DNA of 64,000 nucleotides from Romeriopsis navalis LEGE 11480 (GTDB lineage: Bacteria; Cyanobacteriota; Cyanobacteriia; Leptolyngbyales; Leptolyngbyaceae), in assembly GCF_015207035.1 (NCBI RefSeq), contig NZ_JADEXQ010000006.1, positions 1 through 64,000 on the forward strand. The letters are read 5' to 3'. Of the stretch, positions 8,499-18,706 are shown piece after piece. The notes under the pieces were generated by a model that saw only the letters and a list, made by a program, of their open reading frames with translations, ran no database searches and was not told where the DNA came from. The position numbers and the translations under genes are program-made. The first letter of the stretch is position 1; the number at the start of each line of letters is the position of its first letter.

Positions 8499-9692
8499 AT
8501 GGCTGACTTCCAAGCGGTGAGTTCCGCTGTCGCTGAGCTTTATAATGTTTACCCATTTCCCCCGGAGCCGCTGCTGGATGAAGCGCCGATCGGGTATAAC
8601 TGGCGATGGGACTGGAACACCGCCTACAGCTTTTGTGCTGGGCAAAAGCCGCGGCAGCAGCAGATTCGGATTTTGGATGCGGGCTGTGGGACGGGCTGCG
8701 GGACGGAGTACCTGGTGCATCTCAATCCAAAGGCGGAAGTAATTGGGATTGATCTGAGTGCGGGTGCCTTGGAAGTGGCGAAAGAGCGCTGCGATCGTAG
8801 CGTTGGTGGTCGAGTCCAGTTTCAGCATTTAAGTTTATTTGACGTGGACCAAGTGCCTGGTCAATTTGATTTGATTAACTGTGTGGGGGTGCTGCACCAT
8901 ACGCCTGACCCGATTCGAGGGATTAAGGCCCTAGCGGATAAGCTGGCCCCCGGCGGGATTATGCATATTTTTGTCTATGGCGAATTAGGCCGCTGGGAAG
9001 TCAACCTGATGCAGCAGGCAATCGCCCTCTTGCAAGGTGAGAAGCGCGGTGACTACCGTGACGGCGTCCAGATTGGGCGGCAAGTGTTTGCCAACTTGCC
9101 GGAAAACAACCGGCTGGTTCTGCGGGAGAAAGAGCGCTGGGCCATGGAAAATACAAGGGATGAATGCTTTGCCGATATGTATGTGCATCCCCAGGAAATT
9201 GACTACAACGTCAATACGCTGTTTGAGTTGATTGATGCTTCGGGTTTAGAGTTTGTGGGCTTTTCGAATCGGCAAGTTTGGGATTTGGCGCGCTTGGTCG
9301 GCCAGTCCCCGGAAGTAATGGAACGGGCCGCACAACTGACGGAACGTCAGCGGTATCGCTTAGCCGAGGTGCTTGATCCTGCGAGCTTTACCCACTATGA
9401 ATTTTTCCTTTCGAAGGGTAAGCTCGAATCTCCAGATTGGACGGATGATACGACTTTGCTGCAGGCGATTCCGGTCCGCAGTGGTTGTATGGAAGGCTGG
9501 CCAAGCCCCACGTTCTTTAATTTTGAGTATCAGTTGGTGAAGCTCTCGGATGCGGAACTGGAATTTGTCAAAGCGACGGATGGGAATACGTCCCAGACGG
9601 TTGAACAATTATTAGCCGCCACCTCAATTGATCTGGCAGCAGTGCGGAATTTGCAAGAATTACAAGTTGTTTTGTTAACGCCAGGGGGCTGA
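8499..9692 (+). CDS. class I SAM-dependent methyltransferase
   Basis: A 397-residue cytoplasmic protein. The SAM-binding motif ILDAGCGTGCGTEYL lies near residues 58-72, followed by the acidic strand VIGIDLSAGALEVA (ribose-binding Asp) and motif IV/post region LINCVGVLHHTPDP near 126-140. The N-terminal segment AVAELYNVYPFPPEP is typical of cyanobacterial methyltransferases whose substrate is unknown. The last ~190 residues form a separate helical domain without an assigned role. It lies 61 bases upstream of the BlaI-like gene and may be co-transcribed, but the spacing does not require it. Confidence 0.82.
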   Translation: MADFQAVSSAVAELYNVYPFPPEPLLDEAPIGYNWRWDWNTAYSFCAGQKPRQQQIRILDAGCGTGCGTEYLVHLNPKAEVIGIDLSAGALEVAKERCDRSVGGRVQFQHLSLFDVDQVPGQFDLINCVGVLHHTPDPIRGIKALADKLAPGGIMHIFVYGELGRWEVNLMQQAIALLQGEKRGDYRDGVQIGRQVFANLPENNRLVLREKERWAMENTRDECFADMYVHPQEIDYNVNTLFELIDASGLEFVGFSNRQVWDLARLVGQSPEVMERAAQLTERQRYRLAEVLDPASFTHYEFFLSKGKLESPDWTDDTTLLQAIPVRSGCMEGWPSPTFFNFEYQLVKLSDAELEFVKATDGNTSQTVEQLLAATSIDLAAVRNLQELQVVLLTPGG

Positions 9693-9753
9693 GTTCTGAG
9701 TTGAGAATGTAGAATTGAGTTTGATGTCTTCTCTGGTTGAGGTCGCTTTGCCC

Positions 9754-10188
9754 ATGGGTCAATTGCCAAACTATCGCCCCAAGCAATTATCGTTAGGGCC
9801 GTTGGAACGGGAGATCCTGGAAATTGTCTGGTCGCTTGATGCGGTTACAGTCCGGGACGTGCATCAGCAGATTTTGGCGGACCCCAGCCGTGAGTTGGCC
9901 TATACCTCGGTGACGACGGTGCTGAAGCGGCTAACTAATAAGGGCTGGTTGGCCTGTAATCGTCAAGATAAGAGTTTTGTTTGGCATGCATTAGTCAGCC
10001 GTGCCGAAGCCAATGCCTTGTTTGCCTATGAGCAGTTGCATCAGTTTCTGGCGGTGGGTAACCCCGATATTGTGGCCGCGTTTGCGGATCAACTGGATCA
10101 AACCAGCGTTGATCAGCTCGATTCGATCGCGCAGAAATTACGTCAGGCGCGGCAGCAGCGAACTCCCCCCGTTGGCCCAGGAGCTTAA
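9754..10188 (+). CDS. BlaI/MecI/CopY-family winged-helix repressor
   Basis: A 145-residue regulator. The winged helix spans LSLGPLEREILEIVWSL through VTTVLKRLTNKGWLACNRQDKSFVWHAL, which is the canonical BlaI pattern. The C-terminal part is the helical dimerisation region where partner proteases cleave. I place the start at ATG 9754 because GAGGT sits at 9739-9743. ATG 9724 is the alternative. The next gene begins three bases after its stop and encodes an M56 protease, the usual partner. By analogy, signal-activated proteolysis would relieve repression. The regulated genes and the signal are unknown, and no beta-lactamase is near. Confidence 0.88.
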   Translation: MGQLPNYRPKQLSLGPLEREILEIVWSLDAVTVRDVHQQILADPSRELAYTSVTTVLKRLTNKGWLACNRQDKSFVWHALVSRAEANALFAYEQLHQFLAVGNPDIVAAFADQLDQTSVDQLDSIAQKLRQARQQRTPPVGPGA

Positions 10189-10191
10189 GCG

Positions 10192-11112
10192 ATGTTGCAT
10201 CTGCTGATGTTGGCGATGAGTTTGGGGTTAGCGCTGGCGTTGCGCCTAGTGTGGCTGCGTTATGAGGCGGCCGCGACGGGTTGGCAGGCGCGCTGGAATT
10301 GGGTGCGTGTGGCGTTTGTGTTGCCGCCATTGGTGCTGATTACGACCGCGATCGCCCTGTTTTGGATGGGGCCAATTTGCCATATGGCGCATCATCAGAT
10401 GATTCGGGGATGGCAAGGGATGCTGACCTATGGCTGGGCCTCGATCTACCTGATCCTACTCGCGATTTTAGGACTGCGGTTGTTGCTTGACGGTGGACTT
10501 GCTCTGTGGCGGCTGCGCCGCTATCCGCCGGTGGCTTTAACTCTGACGGCGCCTCAGGCGGCACCGCAATCGATGGCGCGGCTGATTCCGACGGATCTCC
10601 CCTTTATCGCCCAGATTGGTTTGTGGCGGCCGCAGTTGGTTGTGAGTCAGGGGTTGCTGAATCATTTAGATGATGAGCATTTAGCGGCGGTGCTCTGTCA
10701 TGAAGCCGCCCATCAGCACTACGCCGATACGTTGTGGTTTGCTGGTTTGGGTTTATTGCGCCGCGCTAGCCGGTGGTTGCCCCAGACCGAGGCGCTATGG
10801 CAGGAATTATTGTTGTTACGGGAATTGCGCGCCGATCGTTGGGCGGCGGCACAAGTTGATCCATTGTTGTTAGCCGAGGCGCTCTATACGGTGGTCAGCG
10901 CTCCACAATCCATGCAGTTTGGGGCGATGGAATTTGGCGCGGCCTTTAACGAAGCCTTAGTGCGCGATCGCTTAAATGAACGGGTGGATGCTTTACTACA
11001 GCCGGATTTGAGCGATGATGCCGTCAGTGCGCCGTTCAAATCGGTGTGGTTTATTGGTTGTGCCTTGATGGTGGCATTGCTGCCGCTATTGACCTTGACG
11101 CTGCATTACTAG
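10192..11112 (+). CDS. M56 (BlaR1-like) membrane metalloprotease
   Basis: A 306-residue integral membrane protease. Hydrophobic segments occur near residues 1-18, 40-58, 80-100 and 283-303. The zinc-binding HEAAH is at residues 170-174, with a downstream glutamate in LRELRADRWA as the likely third ligand. BlaR1/MecR1 have the same protease core plus an extracellular penicillin-binding sensor domain. That sensor is absent here, so the trigger must be something else. It forms an operon with the BlaI-like repressor, which it presumably cleaves or inactivates. Confidence 0.85.
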   Translation: MLHLLMLAMSLGLALALRLVWLRYEAAATGWQARWNWVRVAFVLPPLVLITTAIALFWMGPICHMAHHQMIRGWQGMLTYGWASIYLILLAILGLRLLLDGGLALWRLRRYPPVALTLTAPQAAPQSMARLIPTDLPFIAQIGLWRPQLVVSQGLLNHLDDEHLAAVLCHEAAHQHYADTLWFAGLGLLRRASRWLPQTEALWQELLLLRELRADRWAAAQVDPLLLAEALYTVVSAPQSMQFGAMEFGAAFNEALVRDRLNERVDALLQPDLSDDAVSAPFKSVWFIGCALMVALLPLLTLTLHY

Positions 11113-11188
11113 CTTGACGTGCCAGGCGCGATAGTCGCACCAGTGACTGCCCCGCTAGGGATTGCACGGACTGTTTAATGAATCATCT

Positions 11189-12817
11189 CTAGCTCAATCC
11201 GGATGCTTCTTCCATGCCGAGGTTACGGGGAATTTCGAGCCAGAACGTTGTCCCCTGACCGAGTTCTGACTTAGCCCAGATTTTGCCTTGATGCTGTTCG
11301 GTCATAATTTTGTAGCTAATTGACATGCCAAGTCCGGTGCCTTGCCCGACGGGTTTGGTGGTGAAGAACGGATTAAATAAGGATTTTTGCTGTTCTTCAT
11401 CCATCCCGATGCCATTATCCTGAATGCTGATCTGAATATGCGTATCGGTGCTTTGTGTCGTGATGGTAATGGTTGGTGGGCAATCCGGTTGATTGTCAGC
11501 AATTGCATCGATCGCATTACTAATGACATTCATCAACACTTGGTTGATTAAGCCGGGGTAGCAGATAACGGCTGGAATATCGCTATATTGCTTCTGAATT
11601 GTAATCGGTAATTTCTGCGCATTACTCGCCAGATTATGTTGCAGGATCATTAATGTGCTTTCAATCCCCTCATGCACATCGGCCTGTTTGCGTTCGGCTT
11701 CATCCAGTCGGGAAAAATTCCGCAGAGAAAGTACAATTTCGCGAATCCGATCGGTGCCGGTTTGCATGGACTGCAGGATTTTTGGCAGATCTTCCCGGAC
11801 AAAGTCAAAGTCATACTCCTCTTTAAGCTCATCGAGTTTTGCCTGGGCCGTGGCATCGCCTGGTTCGTAGGTTTCCATGACTTGCAGCAGATCCTGGCTG
11901 TAGTTGCCGACGTGCTTCAGATTGCCGTGGATGAAATTCACAGGGTTATTGATTTCATGGGCAATACCGGCGACTAATTGGCCCAGGCTCGACATTTTGG
12001 CTGATTGGACCAGCTGGGCTTGGGTATCTTGCAGCTCATCTAATGCGTTCTCTAATTGCGAATTTCGCTGGGTTAGTTCGCGCGATCGTTGGTCAACGAG
12101 CCCTTCCAAATTTTGATTGGTGGCTTCAAGGGCCGCTTGGCTCTGATTGAGATCCTGAATATATTGTTGCAGAAGTTTGAGAACTAAGCTCCATGCGGGA
12201 ATCAACAACAGAAAACTGGTGCCGGTAATGGCGATGGAAGCGAGCAATTGATAGCGGAATTCGGTGACCTTTTGCTCGAGCTGCTGCTGGATTTTTTGAT
12301 TCCGCCGCCGACTGCCTGTGACGTAGATCTCTTTCCATTTCTCATATTCTCGGCCAGACAAGATCGCCATCGCCTGCTGACGTTTGTCTTGCTTGATTAA
12401 GCGAAAGACTTCGGTTTCTAACTCCGCCAGTTTGTCGTCGGCTTCGTTGGTTTTGACTTGGTTATCATCAATCTGGGTGGCGGCGGCGAGGGTCGTGGCT
12501 TCTGCGAGAACTTTCGTCAGTTTGGGCTTGACCTTCCAGTAGCGTTTTTCCCAATTTTTGTCACCGGTGGTGACTTTCAGCCATGTCGTCATGGTGAGGA
12601 CTTCATCGTAGTAGATGATTTGGTCACTCAGTTGCCGGAGGCGAAATTCCCGCTCTTGGATACTCTTGAAACTCTGGTAAGACTGACTGGTCATCCAAAC
12701 GAGTGGGGCAAATAGCACTAGCGTCAGTGCGGCGGTGCCCATCACAAGTTGATTTGGATGATTCTTAAGTTTGCTCAGAGCAGGATTGTGCTTAAGCCAA
12801 AGGATTTTCTGAAACAC
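11189..12817 (-). CDS. membrane sensor histidine kinase
   Basis: A 542-residue orphan kinase. TM1 is near residues 24-42 and a helical extracytoplasmic sensor of about 150 residues follows (4-helix-bundle-like). TM2 is near 190-212. A coiled coil (ALEATNQNLEGLVDQRSREL) leads to HisKA with the phospho-acceptor in GIAHEINNPVNF near 287. The HATPase shows the N box NQVLMNVISNAIDAI, G1 DNGIGMDEE, and FFTTKPVGQGTGLGMS. No response regulator is adjacent. Its catalytic half is very similar to that of the next kinase upstream, but the sensor half differs. Confidence 0.9.
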   Translation of the reverse strand: MFQKILWLKHNPALSKLKNHPNQLVMGTAALTLVLFAPLVWMTSQSYQSFKSIQEREFRLRQLSDQIIYYDEVLTMTTWLKVTTGDKNWEKRYWKVKPKLTKVLAEATTLAAATQIDDNQVKTNEADDKLAELETEVFRLIKQDKRQQAMAILSGREYEKWKEIYVTGSRRRNQKIQQQLEQKVTEFRYQLLASIAITGTSFLLLIPAWSLVLKLLQQYIQDLNQSQAALEATNQNLEGLVDQRSRELTQRNSQLENALDELQDTQAQLVQSAKMSSLGQLVAGIAHEINNPVNFIHGNLKHVGNYSQDLLQVMETYEPGDATAQAKLDELKEEYDFDFVREDLPKILQSMQTGTDRIREIVLSLRNFSRLDEAERKQADVHEGIESTLMILQHNLASNAQKLPITIQKQYSDIPAVICYPGLINQVLMNVISNAIDAIADNQPDCPPTITITTQSTDTHIQISIQDNGIGMDEEQQKSLFNPFFTTKPVGQGTGLGMSISYKIMTEQHQGKIWAKSELGQGTTFWLEIPRNLGMEEASGLS

Positions 12818-12980
12818 AAGTTTAAGCGGTTAATGTACAGGGCACCGGGTAGATTCGCTGTAGAAGCGTGACTGTTGCGAAGTAGCGTTGCGGCATATCG
12901 CCCTGACAAAACGATATGGTTTAAGTCTGCCCAGACTGAGTTGCAAAATCGACGGGGTGATTGCGGATCTGGCTTGATGT

Positions 12981-14969
12981 TTAATGTGGGTTGACACCGG
13001 TGGTATTTCGGTCGGACTTACGGCTCAGAGATTCCAGGCGCTCGCTCGGTGGGTTTGTGAGCGGCTGTCCGCTCGGAATCTTGATCCAAAATGTAGTCCC
13101 TTGGCCTGGCTGTGACTCGGCCCAAATTTGCCCTTGATGTTGCTCAGTGATGATTTTGTAGCCGATCGATAACCCCAAGCCCGTGCCTTCTCCAACGGGT
13201 TTGGTGGTAAAGAAGGGATTGAATAAAGATGCTTGGTCTGCCTCGCGAATGCCGATGCCATTATCCGTAATCCCAATCTGAACTTGGTTGGCGGTAATGT
13301 TGGTTTGGATCGTAATTTGGGGTTGCTGATTGTGCGGGGTGGCCCGGAGCGCATCGATCGCGTTATTCAGGATATTGATCAAGACTTGGTTGAGTAAACC
13401 GGGATAGCAACTGACGGTCGGTAGTTCGCCGTACTGTTTGACGACTGTGATCGCTGGCTGGTTGGCTGTGCCTTTGAGTTGGTTGGCCAAAATCATCAAC
13501 GTGCTTTCAATTCCCTCATGCAAATCGACGGATTTGCGATCGGCTTCATCTAACCGAGAGAAATTCCGCAGTGAAAGGACGATTTCGCGAATGCGATTGG
13601 TCCCGATTTGCATCGATTCCAGCAGTTTGGGTAAATCAGCTCGGAGGAAGTCTATATCGACGGATTGCTTGATTGCCTGGATTGCGTCCGGACTCTGGGG
13701 CAGCGCGCGATCGTAAGCGGTAACGAGTTCCAATAGCGCCTGACTATACTGATGCATATATTTCAGATTGCCATGGATGAAATTCACCGGATTATTAATC
13801 TCGTGGGCGATCCCCGCCACCAGTTGCCCTAAGCTCGACATCTTGGCCGATTGCACCAGCTGGGTTTGAGTTGCCTGGAGCTCATTGAGGGTTTGCTTCA
13901 GTTGGGCTGCCTGATCAGTTTTAACGCCGACTAATTGTTGAATTTTGCGGTGTTGCCGGATCGTAATTGCCATATAGGTGGCGAGGATGATCGTGATCCC
14001 GAGGCCCAACCCCCGAATTAACCACAACTGTTGCTGAAAGGTTTGCGGCAGTTGTTGGGATTTGTCGCTAGGTGGAATCAAAACCTGCCATGTTTCCGTC
14101 CCAATCCTTACCTGGCTGCGACAAAACCGGATTTGCGGGCAGACGGATTGCAGATTTGGCGTTTCTTGATGCTGGAAGTTTAGCTGTTGATTTTTGGCCG
14201 TCCACGCCAGCCAAAAATCTTGATTAGCGGCGTCTTGTCGGAGGATTTGTAAATCATGACCATCGGTATCAATTTGGGTCATGACCTCCTGCATAAAGCC
14301 GCGAAATTGAAACACCGCATTCACAAAGCCGCGGATTTCACGATCGGGCTGATGCCCCGATTTGAGGACCGGAATAAAGGCGGTGAACTCAGCCGGTCGG
14401 TTGGGGTGCTTGACCATGCCGGTGGTAGACATGAGCCCGGAGCCATGGGCATTGGCTAAGGCCTGCCGATAGACCGTGGCTTGTCCCCAGTTCAAGCCGA
14501 TCGTCGCGCCTGGCGGCTGGCGATTGCTCTCGATTTGTGTTGTGGGAAAATAGTTGGCTTGTTTGCGGGCCGGAATAATGCGGTTGTTGGGCAAATGCTC
14601 GACAATTGGCCCATAGGTTGCTTCGTAGGTCGCCCGTTGATCGTGGGTGACATATTGTATCCAGCCTAAATCGCTGATGCCTTGATCCCGCCGGAGAAGT
14701 TCGCGGCTGAATTCCTGAAATTGCCATGCATCCAAGGTTTTAGCGGATGCAATTAATGTCGCCAAGGACACTGGGGCGGCGAGTTTTTGGTTGATTTTCG
14801 CTTGGAGTGAAGCGGTGATAATTTCGACGTAACGACTATGCTCCATGGCCATCCGGTTTTGTTCCAGCTGCTTCAGGGCGGTGGTGGTGAGGATGGTGAA
14901 CCCAATTCCAGTCAGAAGTGTGAGGCCCACCGGCAGGTATTGCCGAACCTTGGGCAAAAAGGATGCCAT
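12981..14969 (-). CDS. CHASE-domain sensor histidine kinase
   Basis: About 662 residues from ATG 14969. A TM segment (YLPVGLTLLTGIGFTILTT) is followed by a CHASE-type periplasmic ligand domain (residues ~45-270, with DLGWIQYVTHDQRATYEATYG) and a second TM (LWLIRGLGLGITIILATY). The HisKA contains GIAHEINNPVNF near 388. The HATPase has DNGIGIREAD and FFTTKPVGEGTGLGLSIG. CHASE domains sense small extracellular ligands, and the ligand here is unknown. The frame stays open to 15113, but the added 48 residues contain no signal and cover a hairpin, so 14969 is preferred. It is in the same orientation as its paralogue and 163 bases from it. No response regulator is nearby. Confidence 0.88.
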   Translation of the reverse strand: MASFLPKVRQYLPVGLTLLTGIGFTILTTTALKQLEQNRMAMEHSRYVEIITASLQAKINQKLAAPVSLATLIASAKTLDAWQFQEFSRELLRRDQGISDLGWIQYVTHDQRATYEATYGPIVEHLPNNRIIPARKQANYFPTTQIESNRQPPGATIGLNWGQATVYRQALANAHGSGLMSTTGMVKHPNRPAEFTAFIPVLKSGHQPDREIRGFVNAVFQFRGFMQEVMTQIDTDGHDLQILRQDAANQDFWLAWTAKNQQLNFQHQETPNLQSVCPQIRFCRSQVRIGTETWQVLIPPSDKSQQLPQTFQQQLWLIRGLGLGITIILATYMAITIRQHRKIQQLVGVKTDQAAQLKQTLNELQATQTQLVQSAKMSSLGQLVAGIAHEINNPVNFIHGNLKYMHQYSQALLELVTAYDRALPQSPDAIQAIKQSVDIDFLRADLPKLLESMQIGTNRIREIVLSLRNFSRLDEADRKSVDLHEGIESTLMILANQLKGTANQPAITVVKQYGELPTVSCYPGLLNQVLINILNNAIDALRATPHNQQPQITIQTNITANQVQIGITDNGIGIREADQASLFNPFFTTKPVGEGTGLGLSIGYKIITEQHQGQIWAESQPGQGTTFWIKIPSGQPLTNPPSERLESLSRKSDRNTTGVNPH

Positions 14970-15063
14970 AAAAATCTTGAGAAAACCTGCAAATAACGGC
15001 GATCGAATTGGCTGGTCCTGCCTGACATTAGGCTGAAGGCGGGGACGGTTGGCTATCAATCGA

Positions 15064-15107
15064 TGGGTGATTATGAGCGCGCGATCGCAAGTGCGCGGCA
15101 TCACCCA
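15064..15107 (-). promoter_or_regulatory. hairpin in the leader of the CHASE kinase gene
   Basis: Arms TGGGTGAT (15064-15071) and ATCACCCA (15100-15107) enclose a GCGCGATCGC word. It lies about 95-140 bases upstream of ATG 14969 and may be a leader structure. No other evidence supports a role. Confidence 0.25.
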
Positions 15108-15180
15108 GCTCATGTGATTTAAATATGCCTTGGCGACGGAAGCGGATAACCTGTGATTCTACGTAAATCCCTGTTCTGCA

Positions 15181-15285
15181 AAGGTTGTGGGCGCTATGGA
15201 ACAGCAGTTTTGACGATTGAGAAAGTTCGTTTTACCAAGGTTGTGGGCGCTATGGCGCAGAAAATTTGATGGTTGAGAAAGTTCG
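15181..15285 (+). repeat. imperfect tandem repeat, two 49-base copies, period 56
   Basis: Copies at 15181-15229 and 15237-15285 share AAGGTTGTGGGCGCTATGG and GATTGAGAAAGTTCG or a close variant, differing mainly in the middle. The repeat ends 68 bases before the carB start codon and lies in its probable 5' leader or promoter region. Confidence 0.8.
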
Positions 15286-15353
15286 AGCGCAAACCAGTGG
15301 CGCAAACCCTCTACAATGGATCGGATTTGTCGCGTCTTTTCAGTGAACTCACC

Positions 15354-18300
15354 ATGCCACGTCGTAACGACATCAAAAAGATTCTGCTAATCGGTTCCGG
15401 CCCCATCATTATTGGTCAAGCCTGTGAATTCGATTATTCAGGAACCCAAGCCTGCAAAGCCTTAAAGGATGAGGGTTATGAAGTGGTGCTGGTGAATTCG
15501 AATCCCGCTACAATCATGACGGATCCGGAAACAGCAGACCGCACATATATTGAGCCATTGACGCCAGAACTTGTGGCGCAGATCATTGAGCAGGAAAAGC
15601 CGGATGCCTTGCTCCCGACGATGGGTGGGCAAACGGCATTGAATATTGCGGTGGCGCTGGCGAAGAATGGCACGTTAGAACGGCACGATGTGGAGTTGAT
15701 CGGGGCAAAACTGCCAGCGATCGAAATGGCTGAGGATCGCAAGCTATTTAAAGAAGCGATGGAGCGCATTGGCGTTGGCGTTTGTCCATCGGGCTTAGCG
15801 GAAACGATGGAGGAAGCGAAGCAAATCGCGGAGCAAATTGGCTCCTATCCCTTGATTATTCGGCCCGGATTTACGATGGGTGGCACGGGCGGGGGGATTG
15901 CCTATAACCAGGAAGAGTATGAACATATTGCTCAGTCGGGCTTAGAAGCGAGTCCCACGTCGCAGATTTTGGTCGAGAAATCGCTCTTGGGCTGGAAAGA
16001 ATACGAGCTAGAGGTGATGCGCGATCTGGCGGATAACGTGGTGATTATCTGTTCGATCGAAAACTTTGATGCGATGGGGGTGCATACGGGGGACTCAATT
16101 ACCGTAGCGCCAGCGCAGACGTTAACCGATAAGGAGTATCAGCGTTTACGGGATGCCTCGATCAAAATCATTCGTGAAATTGGGGTCGAAACCGGTGGCT
16201 CGAATATTCAGTTTTCGGTGAATCCCGAGAACGGCGATATGATCGTGATTGAGATGAACCCGCGCGTATCGCGGTCTTCGGCGCTGGCGTCGAAAGCCAC
16301 GGGTTTCCCGATCGCGAAGATGGCTGCGAAGTTGGCGGTGGGCTATACCCTGGATGAAATTCCCAACGATATTACGAAAAAGACCCCGGCTAGCTTTGAG
16401 CCGACGATCGATTATGTCGTGACGAAGATTCCGCGTTTTGCCTTTGAGAAGTTTCCCGGGTCAGAGCCGGTCCTGACGACGCAGATGAAGTCGGTGGGTG
16501 AAGCTATGGCGATCGGGCGGACTTTTCAAGAGTCATTTCAGAAAGCGCTGCGATCGTTGGAGATTGGACGCTCTGGCTGGGGCTGTGATCAACCGGAGGT
16601 AATGCCGCCGATGGAACAGATTCGTTCGAGTTTGCGTACTCCCAATCCCGATCGGGTGTTTACCTTGCGTCATGCGATGCAGGCTGGGATGAGCGTTGAG
16701 GAAATCTATGAAATTACGGGGATTGATCCTTGGTTCTTGGATAAATTAGCCGACTTACTGGTGACCGAAAACTTCCTCAAGCAATCGCCGCTTGATCATC
16801 TAACGAAGTCGCAGTTCTACGCTGTGAAGCAGCAGGGCTTTAGCGATCGACAGATTGCCTTTGCCGTTGGTGTGGATGAAGATACTGTGCGACGGCAGCG
16901 TAAATCCCTCGATGTGATTCCGGTTTACAAAACCGTTGACACTTGTGCGGCGGAATTTGAGGCGTTGACTCCTTACTACTACTCGACTTATGAGGAAGAG
17001 TCGGAGGTGTTGCCTTCGGATAAGCCGAAGGTGATGATTCTGGGGGGTGGCCCAAACCGGATTGGTCAGGGGATTGAATTTGATTACTGCTGCTGTCATG
17101 CTTCGTTCTCGCTGCAAGACGATGGTTATGAAACGATCATGGTTAACTCGAATCCGGAGACGGTTTCGACTGACTACGATACAAGCGATCGGCTGTACTT
17201 CGAGCCCCTGACGAAGGAGGATGTGCTCAATATCCTCGAAGCCGAGAATCCGGTAGGTGTCATTATTCAGTTTGGTGGGCAGACGCCACTGAAACTCGCC
17301 GTTCCATTGCAGGAATACCTCTCCAATGATGCGCCAGTGCAGACGAAAATTTGGGGCACTTCGCCCGATTCGATTGATACGGCCGAAGACCGTGAGCGCT
17401 TCGAGAAAATTCTGAATGAGTTGAATATTAAGCAACCGCCAAATGGCATTGCCCGGAACTATGAGGAAGCGCGGGTGGTGGCGCAGCGGATTACCTATCC
17501 AGTGGTGGTGCGTCCGAGTTATGTGTTGGGGGGACGGGCGATGGAGATTGTCTACTCGGACGCGGAACTCGATCGCTATATGACTTACGCGGTGCAGGTG
17601 GTGCCCGATCATCCGATCTTGATTGATAAGTTCCTGGAAAATGCGATCGAAGTGGATGTGGATGCGATTGCCGATGCCGCGGGTGCAGTTGTGATCGGTG
17701 GTGTGATGGAGCATATTGAGCAGGCGGGGATTCACTCGGGTGATTCGGCTTGTTCGATTCCAACCGTGTCGCTGCCCGATCACGTCCTGGCGCAGATTCG
17801 GACTTGGACGGTGCAGCTTGCCAAGGCACTGAAAGTGATCGGGTTAATGAATATTCAGTTTGCGGTGAAAGGTGAGGAAGTCTATATTTTGGAGGCGAAC
17901 CCCCGCGCATCGCGGACAGTCCCGTTTGTCTCGAAGGCGATCGGCAAACCATTGGCGAAAGTCGCAGCACGCGTGATGTCGGGTAAGACGTTAGCCGAGC
18001 TGGGCTATACCACCGAGATTATTCCATCCCATATTTCGGTGAAGGAAGCGGTATTGCCGTTTGCCAAGTTTCCAGGTACCGATACGATTCTGGGGCCAGA
18101 GATGCGATCGACCGGGGAGGTCATGGGCATTGATGTCGACTTTGGCCGGGCCTATGCGAAGGCCGAGTTTGGCGCGAGTCAGTCATTGCCACAGTCGGGG
18201 ACGGTGTTTATTTCGACGAACGATCGCGATAAGCAAGCGGCGGCGGAAGTGGCGAAAATGTTTATTGAGTTAGGCTTTGCGGTCGTGGCAACGAGTGGTA

Positions 18301-18590
18301 CCCGCAGTGTGTTGCAAGGGGCTGGCATTAAGGCCGATTTGGTTTACAAACTGCATGAAGGACGGCCGCATGTGCTTGATGCCATTAAAAATGGCGATGT
18401 GCAGTTGATTGTGAATACGCCAACGGGGGCGGAAGCACAGTCCGATGGTCGAGCAATCCGTCGGGCGGCGATCGACTATAAGGTGCCGATCGTCACAACA
18501 ATTGCGGGGGCCAAGGCAACGGCGGCGGCGATTCGGGCAATGCAGTCCCAGGCATTGACGGTGAAAGCGTTGCAGGATTACATCGGATAA
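15354..18590 (+). CDS. carB: carbamoyl-phosphate synthase large subunit
   Basis: CarB makes carbamoyl phosphate from bicarbonate, ATP and glutamine-derived ammonia for arginine and pyrimidine synthesis, together with CarA (not in the window). The 1078-residue length fits the family (~1070). The N-terminal half starts [20 protein letters not shown] with an ATP-grasp domain ([17 protein letters not shown]). The homologous second half begins near residue 557 ([20 protein letters not shown]), and an MGS-like allosteric domain starts near 951 ([12 protein letters not shown]). The frame is open upstream to 15273, but the conserved N-terminus begins at ATG 15354 and the upstream part overlaps the 49-base repeat, so the longer form is unlikely. 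Confidence 0.97.
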   Translation: MPRRNDIKKILLIGSGPIIIGQACEFDYSGTQACKALKDEGYEVVLVNSNPATIMTDPETADRTYIEPLTPELVAQIIEQEKPDALLPTMGGQTALNIAVALAKNGTLERHDVELIGAKLPAIEMAEDRKLFKEAMERIGVGVCPSGLAETMEEAKQIAEQIGSYPLIIRPGFTMGGTGGGIAYNQEEYEHIAQSGLEASPTSQILVEKSLLGWKEYELEVMRDLADNVVIICSIENFDAMGVHTGDSITVAPAQTLTDKEYQRLRDASIKIIREIGVETGGSNIQFSVNPENGDMIVIEMNPRVSRSSALASKATGFPIAKMAAKLAVGYTLDEIPNDITKKTPASFEPTIDYVVTKIPRFAFEKFPGSEPVLTTQMKSVGEAMAIGRTFQESFQKALRSLEIGRSGWGCDQPEVMPPMEQIRSSLRTPNPDRVFTLRHAMQAGMSVEEIYEITGIDPWFLDKLADLLVTENFLKQSPLDHLTKSQFYAVKQQGFSDRQIAFAVGVDEDTVRRQRKSLDVIPVYKTVDTCAAEFEALTPYYYSTYEEESEVLPSDKPKVMILGGGPNRIGQGIEFDYCCCHASFSLQDDGYETIMVNSNPETVSTDYDTSDRLYFEPLTKEDVLNILEAENPVGVIIQFGGQTPLKLAVPLQEYLSNDAPVQTKIWGTSPDSIDTAEDRERFEKILNELNIKQPPNGIARNYEEARVVAQRITYPVVVRPSYVLGGRAMEIVYSDAELDRYMTYAVQVVPDHPILIDKFLENAIEVDVDAIADAAGAVVIGGVMEHIEQAGIHSGDSACSIPTVSLPDHVLAQIRTWTVQLAKALKVIGLMNIQFAVKGEEVYILEANPRASRTVPFVSKAIGKPLAKVAARVMSGKTLAELGYTTEIIPSHISVKEAVLPFAKFPGTDTILGPEMRSTGEVMGIDVDFGRAYAKAEFGASQSLPQSGTVFISTNDRDKQAAAEVAKMFIELGFAVVATSGTRSVLQGAGIKADLVYKLHEGRPHVLDAIKNGDVQLIVNTPTGAEAQSDGRAIRRAAIDYKVPIVTTIAGAKATAAAIRAMQSQALTVKALQDYIG

Positions 18591-18592
18591 TG

Positions 18593-18617
18593 TTTGGGCG
18601 TGCATTCCGCGCCCAAA
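18593..18617 (+). terminator. hairpin after carB
   Basis: An 8-bp stem TTTGGGCG/CGCCCAAA with a 9-base loop starts three bases after the carB stop. The U tract is poor, so termination is plausible but not certain. Confidence 0.45.
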
Positions 18618-18681
18618 TAAGATATTTTCCATGTCGTTGGGATTGATCGGCCGGGATTGGTTGGTTGGATTTTGGGGTTGT

Positions 18682-18706
18682 ATGGGCGGGGTATTCCCGT
18701 CCCTAT
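18682..18706. terminator. GC-rich hairpin between convergent carB and tetR
   Basis: The stem ATGGGCGGG / CCCGTCCCTAT has one bulge and a small ATT loop. It overlaps the stop codon of the TetR gene at 18703, so it could act for either strand. Confidence 0.35.

Noticed and set aside
15273-15353. Upstream extension of carB
   Set aside because: The frame is open, but it overlaps the direct repeat and the family N-terminus starts at ATG 15354.
16800-17783. Minus-strand frame (327 codons) inside carB
   Set aside because: It mirrors the carB coding strand with an Arg/His/Asn-rich product. carB itself has full family signatures over the same bases.
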